DNA from: Paracoccaceae bacterium
Lineage (GTDB): Bacteria > Pseudomonadota > Alphaproteobacteria > Rhodobacterales > Rhodobacteraceae
Direction of reading: 5' to 3'
DNA length: 33,814 nucleotides
NCBI GenBank assembly: GCA_030066175.1
Contig: JASJCC010000014.1
Span: forward strand, 1 to 33,814
This document shows positions 1 through 8,114 of the stretch, piece by piece (the first letter of the stretch is position 1; each line of letters opens with the position of its first letter). A program made the position numbers and the translations under genes. The notes beneath the pieces were generated by a model, which was given only the letters and a program-made list of their open reading frames with translations, made no database searches and was not told the origin of the DNA.

Positions 1-381
1 GCGGTGGTGATGCAGTATATGGCGAGCGGCTTTAACTGGGCGACGGCGCGGCTGCGCTATCCCTATCACGGGGTGATCGGCGCCGGGGTTTTGGTGGCGG
101 GCCTCACCGGGATCGGCTCGTGGTTTGTCTCCAAGCCGTTCCTGACCACCGATTTCACCTATGTGCGCATCCCGCCGTTCAATGAGTTTGAGCTGGCGAC
201 CGCGCTGCTATTCGACCTTGGCGTGTTCCTCGCCGTGGTCGGCGCGGTGATGTTGTCGCTCGAAAGCTTCTCACGTCTGGCGCGCACCGCCGATACCAAG
301 GACAGCGACTACCCGATGGATATCGACCCTTCGCGCGAGGACGACCCGCCCGAAGGCGCCCCGGCAAAGGAGGGCGTGTGA
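1..381 (+). CDS. mrpB: Mrp Na+/H+ antiporter, MnhB domain (5' end cut off)
   Basis: This is the C-terminal part of the MnhB/MrpB domain of a multisubunit monovalent cation/proton antiporter in the inner membrane. The frame is open from base 1, so the true start lies outside the window. The visible 126 residues show two hydrophobic segments (about residues 22-42 and 65-90). Between them lies the family's loop, including GSWF and FLTTDFTY, and the LLFDLGVFLAVVGAVM stretch follows. A charged, acidic tail ends the protein. In many Rhodobacterales this domain is the end of a fused MrpA-MrpB subunit of over 900 residues, and the window cannot tell a fused from a separate gene. The stop is one base before the mrpC start, which fits an operon. 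Confidence 0.88.
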   Translation, partial: AVVMQYMASGFNWATARLRYPYHGVIGAGVLVAGLTGIGSWFVSKPFLTTDFTYVRIPPFNEFELATALLFDLGVFLAVVGAVMLSLESFSRLARTADTKDSDYPMDIDPSREDDPPEGAPAKEGV

Positions 382-382
382 C

Positions 383-736
383 ATGGAATTCCTTGTTGCC
401 TCTGCCATCGGCGCGCTGACCGCCGGCGGGATCTATCTGCTGCTGCGCTTGCGCACCTTCCCGGTGATCCTGGGGATTTCGCTGCTGACCTATGCGGTGA
501 ACGTGTTTCTGTTTGCCTCGGGCCGGCTGACCATTGGTGCCTCGCCGATCCTGATCAAGGGGGTCGAGACCTATGCCGACCCGCTGCCGCAAGCGCTGGT
601 TCTGACCGCCATCGTGATTTCCTTTGGGATGACAGCGGTGGTGGTGATGATCGCGCTTGGCGCGTTCCTTGGGTCGAGTGACGATCACGTGGACGATCTG
701 CCCGAAGAAGACCCGCGGGCGGAGGACGCGAAATGA
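383..736 (+). CDS. mrpC: Mrp Na+/H+ antiporter subunit C
   Basis: This is a small NuoK-like membrane subunit of the Mrp antiporter, 117 residues, close to the usual MrpC length. It has three hydrophobic helices (roughly residues 2-22, 27-46 and 70-95) joined by the family segment with LTYAVNVFLFASG and DPLPQALVLTAIVISFG. The acidic C-terminal tail is soluble. AGGAGG lies about 12 bases before the ATG, inside the end of the preceding gene. Its stop overlaps the mrpD start by four bases (ATGA), so the two are probably translated together. The subunit is homologous to NuoK of complex I and is needed for assembly of the full antiporter. Confidence 0.93.
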   Translation: MEFLVASAIGALTAGGIYLLLRLRTFPVILGISLLTYAVNVFLFASGRLTIGASPILIKGVETYADPLPQALVLTAIVISFGMTAVVVMIALGAFLGSSDDHVDDLPEEDPRAEDAK

Positions 737-2292
737 GCCACTGGATCATTCTGCCGGTGATCCTGCCGGCCATCCTCGCCCCGTTTATCGTTCTGGCGGC
801 GCGCTATCACATCACGATCCAGCGGGTGTTTTCCGTCGCTGGCGTGCTGGCGCAGATCGTGCTGACCGCCGGGCTGGCCTGGCATGTGTCGGATGGCACC
901 GTGTTGCTTTATCAGCTGGGCGACTGGGCCGCGCCGTTTGGCATCGTTGTGGTGGGCGATCGCCTGTCGACGCTGATGGTGCTGCTAACCTCGGTGCTGG
1001 CGCTTTTTGTGCTGCTCTATGCCATCGGGTCGAAATGGGACGAACGCGGGCGGCATTTCCATGCGCTTTATCAGTTCCAGCTGATGGGGATTATGGGCGC
1101 CTTCCTGACCGGTGACCTCTTTAACCTCTTTGTCTTTTTCGAGGTACTGCTGATCGCCTCATACGGCCTGATGATCCACGCCGGGGGTGACGCGCGGCTG
1201 CGGGCTGGGGTGCAATACGTGCTCTATAACCTCGTTGGCTCTACCCTGTTCCTGTTTGCGCTCGGGGCGATCTATGCCGAGGCGGGGACGCTGAATATGG
1301 CCGATCTGGCGCAGCGCGCACAACTGATCAGCGAAGAGGCCACGGTGGGCATCCGCATCGCCGCCGTGTTGCTGATCCTCGTGTTCATGATCAAGGCCGC
1401 CGTGGTGCCGCTGCATTTCTGGCTGCCCTCCAGCTATGCCGAGGCCCCGGCCCCGGTGGCCGCCCTCTTTGCCATCATGACCAAGGTCGGCGCCTACGCG
1501 ATCATCCGCGTCTACACCATGGTCTTCCCGCCCGATCTTGAGGTGACCTCCGGCCTGCACGACGTCTGGCTGCTGCCCGCCGCGCTGATTTCGATCGCCG
1601 TGGGGACCATCGGCATCCTGGCGGCGAAAAAGCTCGACCGGTTGGTGGCCTTTGCGGTGATCGGGTCGATGGGCATGGTGATGACCGCGATTGCGATGTT
1701 CACGCCCGAAGGCATCGCCGCAGCACTTTACTACATGGTGCATTCGACGCTGGCAGCGGCCGCGCTCTTCCTGATTGTCGATCTGGTCCGTGACAGCCGC
1801 GCCGATCTGCGCCTGACCCCGCAGCCCCCGGTGGCGGGCGCGGCGATGACCGCGGGGCTGTTCTTTACCGCCGCGATCGCCATGACCGGCCTGCCGCCGC
1901 TGTCAGGCTTTCTGGGCAAGCTCTTGATCCTGAACGCAGGCTTTGACACCGCTGGCACCGTCTGGATCTGGTCGTTCGTGCTGATCGGCAGCCTGATCGG
2001 CATTGTCGGCTTTGGTCGCGCCGGCAGCGTGTTGTTCTGGAAATCCAAGAGCCTGCTGCCCGAGGACGGCGATGAGACCGAAGACACCGACAGGCCCGCC
2101 GCGCCATCGGTGCTGTCTTACGCGGCGGTGGGTGGCCTGCTGACCATGTTGGTGCTGCACACGGTGTTTGCCGGGCAAATCATCGGCTATACCAACACCA
2201 TTGCCGCGCAGCTCTTTGCGCCCGACACCTATATCACCACAGTGATCGAGACCCCGGGCAAGCTGAGCGACAAACCGGCGGAGGAGAACTGA
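733..2292 (+). CDS. mrpD: Mrp Na+/H+ antiporter subunit D
   Basis: This is a large NuoN/NuoM-like proton-translocating subunit, 519 residues with about 14 hydrophobic helices (Proton_antipo_M family). The conserved ionisable residues of the family are visible. Glu137 lies in LFVFFEVLLIASYG, matching the essential Glu137 that I recall for Bacillus MrpD, and Lys221 lies in MIKAAVVPLHFWLP, matching the essential helix-7 lysine. The TGLPPLSGFLGK motif is present near residue 385. MrpD works with MrpA to couple H+ entry to Na+ exit, giving sodium and alkali tolerance, which suits a marine bacterium. It overlaps mrpC by four bases, and its stop is one base before mrpE. Confidence 0.96.
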   Translation: MSHWIILPVILPAILAPFIVLAARYHITIQRVFSVAGVLAQIVLTAGLAWHVSDGTVLLYQLGDWAAPFGIVVVGDRLSTLMVLLTSVLALFVLLYAIGSKWDERGRHFHALYQFQLMGIMGAFLTGDLFNLFVFFEVLLIASYGLMIHAGGDARLRAGVQYVLYNLVGSTLFLFALGAIYAEAGTLNMADLAQRAQLISEEATVGIRIAAVLLILVFMIKAAVVPLHFWLPSSYAEAPAPVAALFAIMTKVGAYAIIRVYTMVFPPDLEVTSGLHDVWLLPAALISIAVGTIGILAAKKLDRLVAFAVIGSMGMVMTAIAMFTPEGIAAALYYMVHSTLAAAALFLIVDLVRDSRADLRLTPQPPVAGAAMTAGLFFTAAIAMTGLPPLSGFLGKLLILNAGFDTAGTVWIWSFVLIGSLIGIVGFGRAGSVLFWKSKSLLPEDGDETEDTDRPAAPSVLSYAAVGGLLTMLVLHTVFAGQIIGYTNTIAAQLFAPDTYITTVIETPGKLSDKPAEEN

Positions 2293-2293
2293 C

Positions 2294-2797
2294 ATGATCC
2301 GAGCCTTCTTCAACTGGCTGATGCCTCACCCCTTGCTGACACTGATCCTGACGGTGGTTTGGACGCTGCTGCAAAACCAGGTTTCGGCCGGGATGGTCGT
2401 CTTTGGCCTGATCCTTGGCATCATCATCCCGCTCATCACTTCAGCCTGGTGGCCCGACCGGCCGCAAGGGTTCAAGCTGGGCAAGATGGTCAGCTACACG
2501 CTGATGGTGATCTGGGACATCATGGTCGCCAATGTGCAGGTGGCCTGGATTGTGCTCACCCGCTCCAACGCGTCGCTGCGCCCGGCTTGGGTTGTGATAC
2601 CGCTAGAGCTCAAGCATCCCGAGGCGATCTCGATCCTCGCCGGCACCATCACGCTCACGCCCGGCACCGTCTCGGCCGATCTTTCTGACGAAGGCCACAG
2701 CCTGCTGGTCCATGCGCTCGATTGTGACAACCCCGACGCCGTGCGGGACGAGATCAAGAACCGCTATGAACGCCGCTTGATGGAGATTTTCACATGA
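2294..2797 (+). CDS. mrpE: Mrp Na+/H+ antiporter subunit E
   Basis: This 167-residue protein matches the MrpE (PhaE) family in length and layout. Two hydrophobic segments near the N-terminus (about residues 12-30 and 33-52) and a third around 63-85 are followed by a soluble domain. That domain carries the family stretch with ILAGTITLTPGTVSADL and the sequence HSLLVHALD. The ATG follows the mrpD stop by a single base with GGAGGAG just before it. The stop codon overlaps the start of mrpF (ATGA). MrpE is an accessory subunit needed for full assembly of the antiporter, with no catalytic residue known to me. Confidence 0.95.
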   Translation: MIRAFFNWLMPHPLLTLILTVVWTLLQNQVSAGMVVFGLILGIIIPLITSAWWPDRPQGFKLGKMVSYTLMVIWDIMVANVQVAWIVLTRSNASLRPAWVVIPLELKHPEAISILAGTITLTPGTVSADLSDEGHSLLVHALDCDNPDAVRDEIKNRYERRLMEIFT

Positions 2798-3081
2798 CCT
2801 TTGCTGAAAACCTCATGGATGTCGCCCTGCTGACGGCCTTTATCGTGGCGGTGCTGGCGCAGATCATGTCGATGGTCCGCGTCGCCATCGGCCCCACCAC
2901 CGGCGACCGTATCCTGGCGCTCGACACCATGGTGATCAACGCCATCGGCCTGATTGTCCTTCTGGGCATCGCGCAGGGCACGCGGATCTATTTTGAGCCC
3001 AGCCTCTTGGTGGCGATGCTGGGCTTTGTTTCGACCGTGGCGCTGGCGCGCTTCATCCTGAGAGGAGACATCATCGAATGA
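2794..3081 (+). CDS. mrpF: Mrp Na+/H+ antiporter subunit F
   Basis: This is a 95-residue membrane subunit of the Mrp antiporter with three hydrophobic helices. The family signature MVRVAIGPTTGDRILALDTM lies at about residues 24-43. MrpF has been linked to cation and bile-salt efflux and to assembly of the complex in other bacteria. It overlaps mrpE and mrpG by four bases at each end, so translation of E, F and G is probably coupled. Length and gene order (E-F-G) are as usual for the operon. Confidence 0.95.
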   Translation: MTFAENLMDVALLTAFIVAVLAQIMSMVRVAIGPTTGDRILALDTMVINAIGLIVLLGIAQGTRIYFEPSLLVAMLGFVSTVALARFILRGDIIE

Positions 3082-3467
3082 CCCTTCAGATCATCGGAAC
3101 CTATGCCGTCGCCTTTTGCCTCTTTATCGGCGCGTTTTTCTCGCTGGTCGGTGTGATTGGGCTTTTGAAGTTCAACGATCCCATGACACGCCTGCACGCG
3201 CCAACCAAGGTGGGCACCGTGGGGATCGGCGCGCTGCTCTTGGCGTCGATGATCCATGCCTGGGTCTTTGGCGAAGGCTCGATGCATGAGGCGCTGATCA
3301 TGGCGTTCCTGTTTGTAACCGCGCCGATCTCGGCCAATTTCATCGCCAAGGTGAACATCCACCGCAAGGCGTGCGAAACGCCCCCCGATCCGCCCAAGGA
3401 CGACACGTGGTCAACGCTCGTGGACCCGCTGGCGCCCGAGGACGACAAAGCGCTGGAAAAGGCCTGA
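3078..3467 (+). CDS. mrpG: Mrp Na+/H+ antiporter subunit G
   Basis: This is the last gene of the antiporter operon, 129 residues. It shows three hydrophobic helices and the MrpG/PhaG signature: GVIGLLKFNDPMTRLHAPTK at about residues 25-44, then KVGTVGIGALLLAS, then a helix ending FLFVTAPISANFIAK. A charged tail of about 35 residues follows, which is longer than the core family. The gene converges with the aminotransferase gene on the other strand and the two stop codons are only two bases apart. The imperfect palindrome GGCCTGAGCTTAGGCC spans the junction (3461-3476) and could form a weak shared hairpin. Confidence 0.95.
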   Translation: MTLQIIGTYAVAFCLFIGAFFSLVGVIGLLKFNDPMTRLHAPTKVGTVGIGALLLASMIHAWVFGEGSMHEALIMAFLFVTAPISANFIAKVNIHRKACETPPDPPKDDTWSTLVDPLAPEDDKALEKA

Positions 3468-3469
3468 GC

Positions 3470-4795
3470 TTAGGCCGGCACCACCGCGTCGATGGCCTGG
3501 CCAAGCTTGGTCACCAACTCGTCGATCTGCGCGTCTTCGATGATAAAGGGCGGCGCCAGCAGCACGTGATCGCCGTGTTTGCCGTCGCGTGTGCCGGCCA
3601 TTGGGTAGCAGATCAGCCCATGCTCAAACGCCGTCGCCTTGATCCGCGCGGCGAGTCCCAGGCCGGGATCAAACGGCGTCTTGGTCTCGCGGTCCTCGAC
3701 AATCTCGATCCCGCGGAACAGGCCCCGCCCGCGGATATCGCCCACATGGCTGTGCTGGCCAAAGCGGTCATGTAGCGCGGCTGACAGCCGCTCCCCCTGC
3801 TCGGCTGCGCGCTGCACAAGGCCCTGGTCCACCAGCTTGTTCACCACGGCCAGCCCGGCCGCCGCGGCGACCGGGTGGCCAAGATAAGTGTGCCCGTGCT
3901 GGAAAAACCCGCTTCCATCGCGGATCGTGTCAAAGATCGTATCGGTGCAGAGCATCGCGCCAATCGGCTGATACCCCGCGCCCAACCCCTTGGCGATACA
4001 CAGAATATCCGGCGCAACGCCATCGGCCTCACAGGCAAACAGGTGCCCGGTCCGCCCCATGCCGCACATCACCTCATCAAGGATCAGCAGCACGCCGTAG
4101 CGGTCACAGATCTCACGGATGCGCTTGAAATAGCCCGCTACCGCCGGCACAGCGCCCAGCGTCGCCCCGACCACCGGTTCGGCCATAAATGCCATCACGC
4201 TGTCAGGCCCAAGGCGCAGAATTTCGTCCTCCAGCTCTTGCGCGGCGCGCAGGCCGTAATCCTCGGCGCTCTCATCATCGCGGCGCAGCACGTATTCGTA
4301 ACACGGCGCGATATGGCTGACCTCCACGAGCAGCGGCGCAAATTGCTGGCGCCGCCATGCATTGCCGCCTGCGGCCAGCGCCCCAAGGGTGTTGCCGTGA
4401 TAGCTCTGCTTGCGGGCAATCAGGTGCCGGCGCTGCGGCTCGCCTTTCTCGACGAAATACTGCCGCGCCAGTTTGATCGCCGCCTCGGTCGCCTCGGACC
4501 CGCCGGAGACGAAATAGACCCGGTCGATCTGGCCTGGGGCGTGTGCAATCAAAAGGTCCGCCAAGGCCTCCGCCGGCTCCGAGGTCAGGAACCCGGTATG
4601 GGCAAAGGCCAGCGCCTCCACCTGCTGTTGCACCGCGGCGATGATGTCGGGATCGCCATGGCCCAGACACGACACCGCCGCCCCGCCCGAGCCGTCGAGA
4701 TAGGCCTTGCCGGTGTCGTCATAGAGGTAACAGCCCTCACCGCGCACCGCCTTGGGCGGGGTCTTGCGGGAATGGCGGGGAAAGACGTGGGACAT
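3470..4795 (-). CDS. Class III PLP-dependent aminotransferase
   Basis: This is a fold-type I (omega/class III) aminotransferase of 441 residues, normal for the family. SGGSEATEAAIKLAR (about 97-111) is the phosphate-binding region and ILDEVMCGMGRTG (238-250) holds the cofactor-pyridine Asp240. The PLP lysine is Lys269 in CIAKGLGAGYQP, and FFQHGHTYLGHP follows. Enzymes of this group move amino groups between amines or omega/beta-amino acids and pyruvate or 2-oxoglutarate, and the substrate cannot be read from sequence. AGGAG lies seven bases before the ATG. It is the last gene of a leftward run after the FAD oxidoreductase/GcvT fusion and the BKACE enzyme, separated from the latter by 64 bp. 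That gap contains the 12-bp palindrome CGCCCGCGGGCG (4814-4825). In context I infer that it deaminates the demethylated product. Confidence 0.92.
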   Translation of the reverse strand: MSHVFPRHSRKTPPKAVRGEGCYLYDDTGKAYLDGSGGAAVSCLGHGDPDIIAAVQQQVEALAFAHTGFLTSEPAEALADLLIAHAPGQIDRVYFVSGGSEATEAAIKLARQYFVEKGEPQRRHLIARKQSYHGNTLGALAAGGNAWRRQQFAPLLVEVSHIAPCYEYVLRRDDESAEDYGLRAAQELEDEILRLGPDSVMAFMAEPVVGATLGAVPAVAGYFKRIREICDRYGVLLILDEVMCGMGRTGHLFACEADGVAPDILCIAKGLGAGYQPIGAMLCTDTIFDTIRDGSGFFQHGHTYLGHPVAAAAGLAVVNKLVDQGLVQRAAEQGERLSAALHDRFGQHSHVGDIRGRGLFRGIEIVEDRETKTPFDPGLGLAARIKATAFEHGLICYPMAGTRDGKHGDHVLLAPPFIIEDAQIDELVTKLGQAIDAVVPA

Positions 4796-4859
4796 CAGAG
4801 CTCTCCTGTGGGACGCCCGCGGGCGCTGTGATCATAGACGTAGAACCGAGCGATGAACA

Positions 4860-5633
4860 TCACGCAGCCCCTTTTCGGGTTGCGTTGGCGAGCGCAGCCC
4901 GCAAGGACGCAACCGCGGCTGCATTGTCCGGCCAGGGGGTGCCGTCGGGCGCGTAGATGTTGTTCTCAAACCCCACCCGTAGATCCCAGCCGAGATGTGC
5001 CGCGGCCAGCAAGCAGGCCTGCTCTGGCGGGCCGAAGGCACAGACCGTCATTTCCAGCTGTCCCGCTTGCGCCAAGGCCGCGTGTTGCGCCAACTCGGCG
5101 GGTTGACCCGCGCGCGGCGGGTCGCATTGGCCCAAAACGGCAATCGCGTCACGCATGTCGGCGGGCACAAGACCGGTGGCGTGCCAGTCCGCCAATTGCT
5201 GGTAACAGTCTGGACCATAAAGGATATGCTGGACCTCGGTGCCCGCCGCATGGGCCGCCGTATAGAGCCGGGCGGCGCGTGTTGCATCGCGGGCCATTTC
5301 GCGCACGGCCACGCTCGCGGCCCGGGGGTGCAGCGTCTCGATCAGGTGCAGCTGGTCCGCCACGTCGTAGCGGCCCGCGGCTTCGGTGGTGATCTGCACA
5401 CCCAAACCCGGCGCGGCCTCTGCAATCGCCTCCAGCGCTTCGCGGTAGAGGCCCACATCCAGAGAATGCGCCCCCTGCCCGTCCCGCACGTGCAGATGCA
5501 ACGCGTCCGCCCCGGCCTCTTTGCACGCCCGAGCGGTGGCCGCGATCTCGGCCACCGTCAGAGGCACCGCCGGATGGTCGCGCTTCTGCAACCGTGCACC
5601 ATTGGGGGCGACGGTGATCTTGGGCCCGGTCAT
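4860..5633 (-). CDS. BKACE family (DUF849) beta-keto acid cleavage enzyme, atypical subgroup
   Basis: The 257-residue protein belongs to the BKACE/DUF849 TIM-barrel family. Known members use zinc to split a beta-keto acid with acetyl-CoA, giving acetoacetate and a new CoA ester. The zinc pair His46 and His48 is present in LHLHVRD at the same numbers as in the characterised 3-keto-5-aminohexanoate cleavage enzyme Kce. The third ligand is Glu223 in RVGFENNIY. Two positions differ from Kce as I recall it: residue 14 is Arg (NGARL) rather than Glu, and the residue after the zinc Glu is Asn rather than Asp. The protein is also shorter than most BKACEs (about 270-310). The start overlaps the end of the FAD/GcvT gene by four bases, with GAGGA just upstream. 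Confidence 0.88.
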   Translation of the reverse strand: MTGPKITVAPNGARLQKRDHPAVPLTVAEIAATARACKEAGADALHLHVRDGQGAHSLDVGLYREALEAIAEAAPGLGVQITTEAAGRYDVADQLHLIETLHPRAASVAVREMARDATRAARLYTAAHAAGTEVQHILYGPDCYQQLADWHATGLVPADMRDAIAVLGQCDPPRAGQPAELAQHAALAQAGQLEMTVCAFGPPEQACLLAAAHLGWDLRVGFENNIYAPDGTPWPDNAAAVASLRAALANATRKGAA

Positions 5634-8014
5634 ACGCGCATCCTCGCGCCTTCTGGGTCAAACGCCGGCGCCAGTTGCATCCGGCCCGGCACCCGTTTGC
5701 CGGCGATGTCGAGCTCGACAGGCGCGCCGTCCATAGCGGCCTCCACATGCGCCAACACAATCGGCGCGCCGATGCGGTAGCCATAGGCTGCCGAGGTTGT
5801 CTGCCCGATGATCTTCCCGTCGCGATAAACCGGCTCATGCCCCAAGGGCACGGCGTCGTCCTGCTCCAGCACAATCGTCACGAGGCTGCGCGCCACGTCC
5901 GACGCAGCCACCACCTCCGCCCCGATGAACCCGCCGGCCTTCTTGCACATTTTGCTCATGCCCAAAGCATGCGGACCCAAATCGCCGTCGATCTCGTGCC
6001 CCATGGCGGCAAAGCCCTTTTCGATCCGCATCGAGGTCTGCGCATAAAGCCCGGCCGGCACCGCCCCGGCACCCGTCAAGGCGGCGTAGATCGCGGTGGC
6101 GTTTTCGGCTTTGCAGGTGATCTCCCACCCCGCCTCGCCGACATAGGACATCCGCACCGCGCGCACGTGTTTGCCGGCGATGTGCGCCGGGCCAACCTGG
6201 AAATAGCCCAGATCGTTGAGCTTTGGTGCGCCGGTCTCGGCCACGATCCGTGCCGCCTCGGGGCCCATCAGGGCCAGCACGGCATAGTCCTCGGTGCTGT
6301 CGGCCAAAGCAACGTCAAAGCCTTCGGCATGCCGCTGCAGCCAAGCCAGATCGCGTTTGATCGCGTTTGTGCCGGTGAAGAGGCGGTAGTGATCCGCGGC
6401 AATCCGATGGGCGGTCAGGTCACTTTCATAGGTGCCGCGGTCGTTCAGGATGCCGGTATAGATCGCCGTGCCCGCGGGCCGGTCCATGTTGCGCATGCAG
6501 ATCCGTTGCAGGAAGGCGCAGGCATCCGGGCCCGTCACCTCGATCTTGCCAAAGGGGGAGGCATCGAAGATCGCAGCGTGCTCATGTGCCGCCATCACCT
6601 CAGCCCGGACGTTTTCGAACCAGTCGGGCCGGTCAAAGCGCAGCTGGGGCTCGGCCGTTTTGCCGAAGAAAAGCGGCCGTTCCCAGCCATAGACCTGCCC
6701 CATATGCGCCCCCGCGGCGCGGTACTCCGCATCCAACGGCAGGCGTCGCAGGTCGCGGGCCGTCTGAAGCTGACGACCGGGATAGGCAATCTCGTAATGC
6801 GTGCCGAGGATTTCCGGCGCGCGGGCCATCAGGTGCTCGACCGAGTTGAAGACCGGCGCAAAGCGCTTGGCATCGGCCTCGGACAGATCATAGGCGGTGT
6901 GGCCGTGCACGATGTTATGGGCGAGGTTCATCCCCGCCCCGCCACCCGAGGCCATCCCGACCGAATTCATCCCACAGCCCAGGAACAGCCCGCGCGTTTC
7001 CGCCGTTTCCCCCAGCATGAACATGCCGTCGGGGGTGAAGCTTTCAGGCCCGTTGAGCAGCATCTTGACCTCGGCGGTTTCCAGCGCCGGCAGGCGATGC
7101 AGCGCGTTGAGCATCATCGGCTCAAAATGATCCCAGTCTTCGGGCAGCAGGCCAAACTCGAAATTCTCGTCCAGAACTCCGGGCGCAATCGGTTTACCCA
7201 TCGGCTCGAAACACCCGACCAGCAACCCGCCGCTGTCGTCGCGAATATAGAGGTGGTTGTCGTGGTCGCTGAGCGTCGGCATGTTACCAGTGATGCCGTC
7301 GATGGGTTTGGTGAGCAGGAAGAAATGCTCACAGGCCAGCGCGGGTACCTCCGCCCCCGCCATGGCGCCGATTTCGCGTGACCAGAGCCCTGCGCAGAGC
7401 GCCACGGCATCACACATCACGGTGCCTTGGGTCGTCTCCACCCCGCTGATACGGCCGTTTTCGGTCAGGATGCCGGTCACGCCGGTGTCCTCAAAGATCC
7501 GCGCGCCCAAGCCCTTGGCCGATTTCACCAAGGCCGCGCAGACATCCGAGGGTGACACGCGCCCGTCCTCGGGTGACCAGACGGCGCCCAACACGTCCTC
7601 GGCGTTCATCAGCGGCCAACGCTCCTGCGCCTCACCGGCGCTGATCCACTGCGCGTCGATGCCATAACCATGCGCCAGCGCCTCTTGTCGCCGCACATGG
7701 GTAGCGCGGTCGGGCGTGGTGGCGATGGACAGCGAGCCCTTCTGGATCCAGCCCACCGATTGCCCGGTCTCGCGTTCCAACTGGGCATAAAGATCGACAG
7801 AATACTGGATCATGCGCGTCAGGTTGCGCGAATGCCGCAGCGCCCGGACCTGTGCCGCGGAATGCCAGGTGGTGCCCGAGGTCAGCTTATTGCGCTCCAG
7901 CAGGATCGCGTCTGTCACGCCCATCTTGGCGAGGTGATAAAGCGTTGAGCAGCCCATGATGCCGCCGCCGATCACGACAACCGAGGCATGGGGGGGAAGG
8001 TGGGAATCAGGCAT
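5630..8014 (-). CDS. FAD-dependent oxidoreductase/GcvT fusion (dimethylglycine/sarcosine dehydrogenase-like)
   Basis: This is a 794-residue fusion typical of dimethylglycine dehydrogenase-like enzymes, which oxidatively remove an N-methyl group and pass the one-carbon unit to tetrahydrofolate. The DAO-type FAD domain is at about 10-370, starting with the dinucleotide motif VVIGGGIMGCS. SGTTWHSA contains His51, at the position where related enzymes attach FAD covalently. A short linking domain (about 375-430) precedes the aminomethyltransferase (GCV_T) domain at 435-690 and its C-terminal barrel at 700-790. The gene opens the leftward operon and has AAGGA seven bases before its ATG. It diverges from the RpiR gene across a region with two palindromes. 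The true methylamine substrate is unknown; dimethylglycine, sarcosine or a beta-amino acid analogue are all possible. Confidence 0.92.
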   Translation of the reverse strand: MPDSHLPPHASVVVIGGGIMGCSTLYHLAKMGVTDAILLERNKLTSGTTWHSAAQVRALRHSRNLTRMIQYSVDLYAQLERETGQSVGWIQKGSLSIATTPDRATHVRRQEALAHGYGIDAQWISAGEAQERWPLMNAEDVLGAVWSPEDGRVSPSDVCAALVKSAKGLGARIFEDTGVTGILTENGRISGVETTQGTVMCDAVALCAGLWSREIGAMAGAEVPALACEHFFLLTKPIDGITGNMPTLSDHDNHLYIRDDSGGLLVGCFEPMGKPIAPGVLDENFEFGLLPEDWDHFEPMMLNALHRLPALETAEVKMLLNGPESFTPDGMFMLGETAETRGLFLGCGMNSVGMASGGGAGMNLAHNIVHGHTAYDLSEADAKRFAPVFNSVEHLMARAPEILGTHYEIAYPGRQLQTARDLRRLPLDAEYRAAGAHMGQVYGWERPLFFGKTAEPQLRFDRPDWFENVRAEVMAAHEHAAIFDASPFGKIEVTGPDACAFLQRICMRNMDRPAGTAIYTGILNDRGTYESDLTAHRIAADHYRLFTGTNAIKRDLAWLQRHAEGFDVALADSTEDYAVLALMGPEAARIVAETGAPKLNDLGYFQVGPAHIAGKHVRAVRMSYVGEAGWEITCKAENATAIYAALTGAGAVPAGLYAQTSMRIEKGFAAMGHEIDGDLGPHALGMSKMCKKAGGFIGAEVVAASDVARSLVTIVLEQDDAVPLGHEPVYRDGKIIGQTTSAAYGYRIGAPIVLAHVEAAMDGAPVELDIAGKRVPGRMQLAPAFDPEGARMRV

Positions 8015-8040
8015 GGTCTTGTCCTTGCGTCACTCGATCA

Positions 8041-8056
8041 TGAAACACTTGTTTCA
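8041..8056. promoter_or_regulatory. Candidate RpiR operator 1
   Basis: A perfect 7-bp inverted repeat with a 2-bp centre, TGAAACA-CT-TGTTTCA, lies 27 bp upstream of the FAD/GcvT gene start and 59 bp before the RpiR gene start. RpiR-type regulators bind short palindromes, often in the divergent region next to their own gene. A TTGACA hexamer follows at 8061-8066 on the plus strand and TTGTCA can be read on the minus strand across the same bases. Binding here could therefore block both directions. The assignment to this regulator is inferred. Confidence 0.6.
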
Positions 8057-8080
8057 AAAGTTGACAAGATGGAAAACACT

Positions 8081-8097
8081 TGAAACATTCCGTTTCA
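8081..8097. promoter_or_regulatory. Candidate RpiR operator 2
   Basis: A second palindrome, TGAAAC-ATTCC-GTTTCA, shares the TGAAAC/GTTTCA half-sites with operator 1. It starts exactly 40 bp from it, close to four helical turns, so two dimers would sit on roughly the same face of the DNA. It lies 18 bp before the GTG start of the RpiR gene. The two spacers differ (2 versus 5 bp), so operator 2 may be a weaker site. Confidence 0.52.
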
Positions 8098-8114
8098 CGT
8101 CCGAGGGGGGATTC

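Noticed and set aside
7956-8114. N-terminal extension of the RpiR frame, including ATG at 8040
   Set aside because: It runs through the FAD/GcvT gene start and both palindromes and has no family match. GTG at 8115 has a good ribosome site and gives the usual length.
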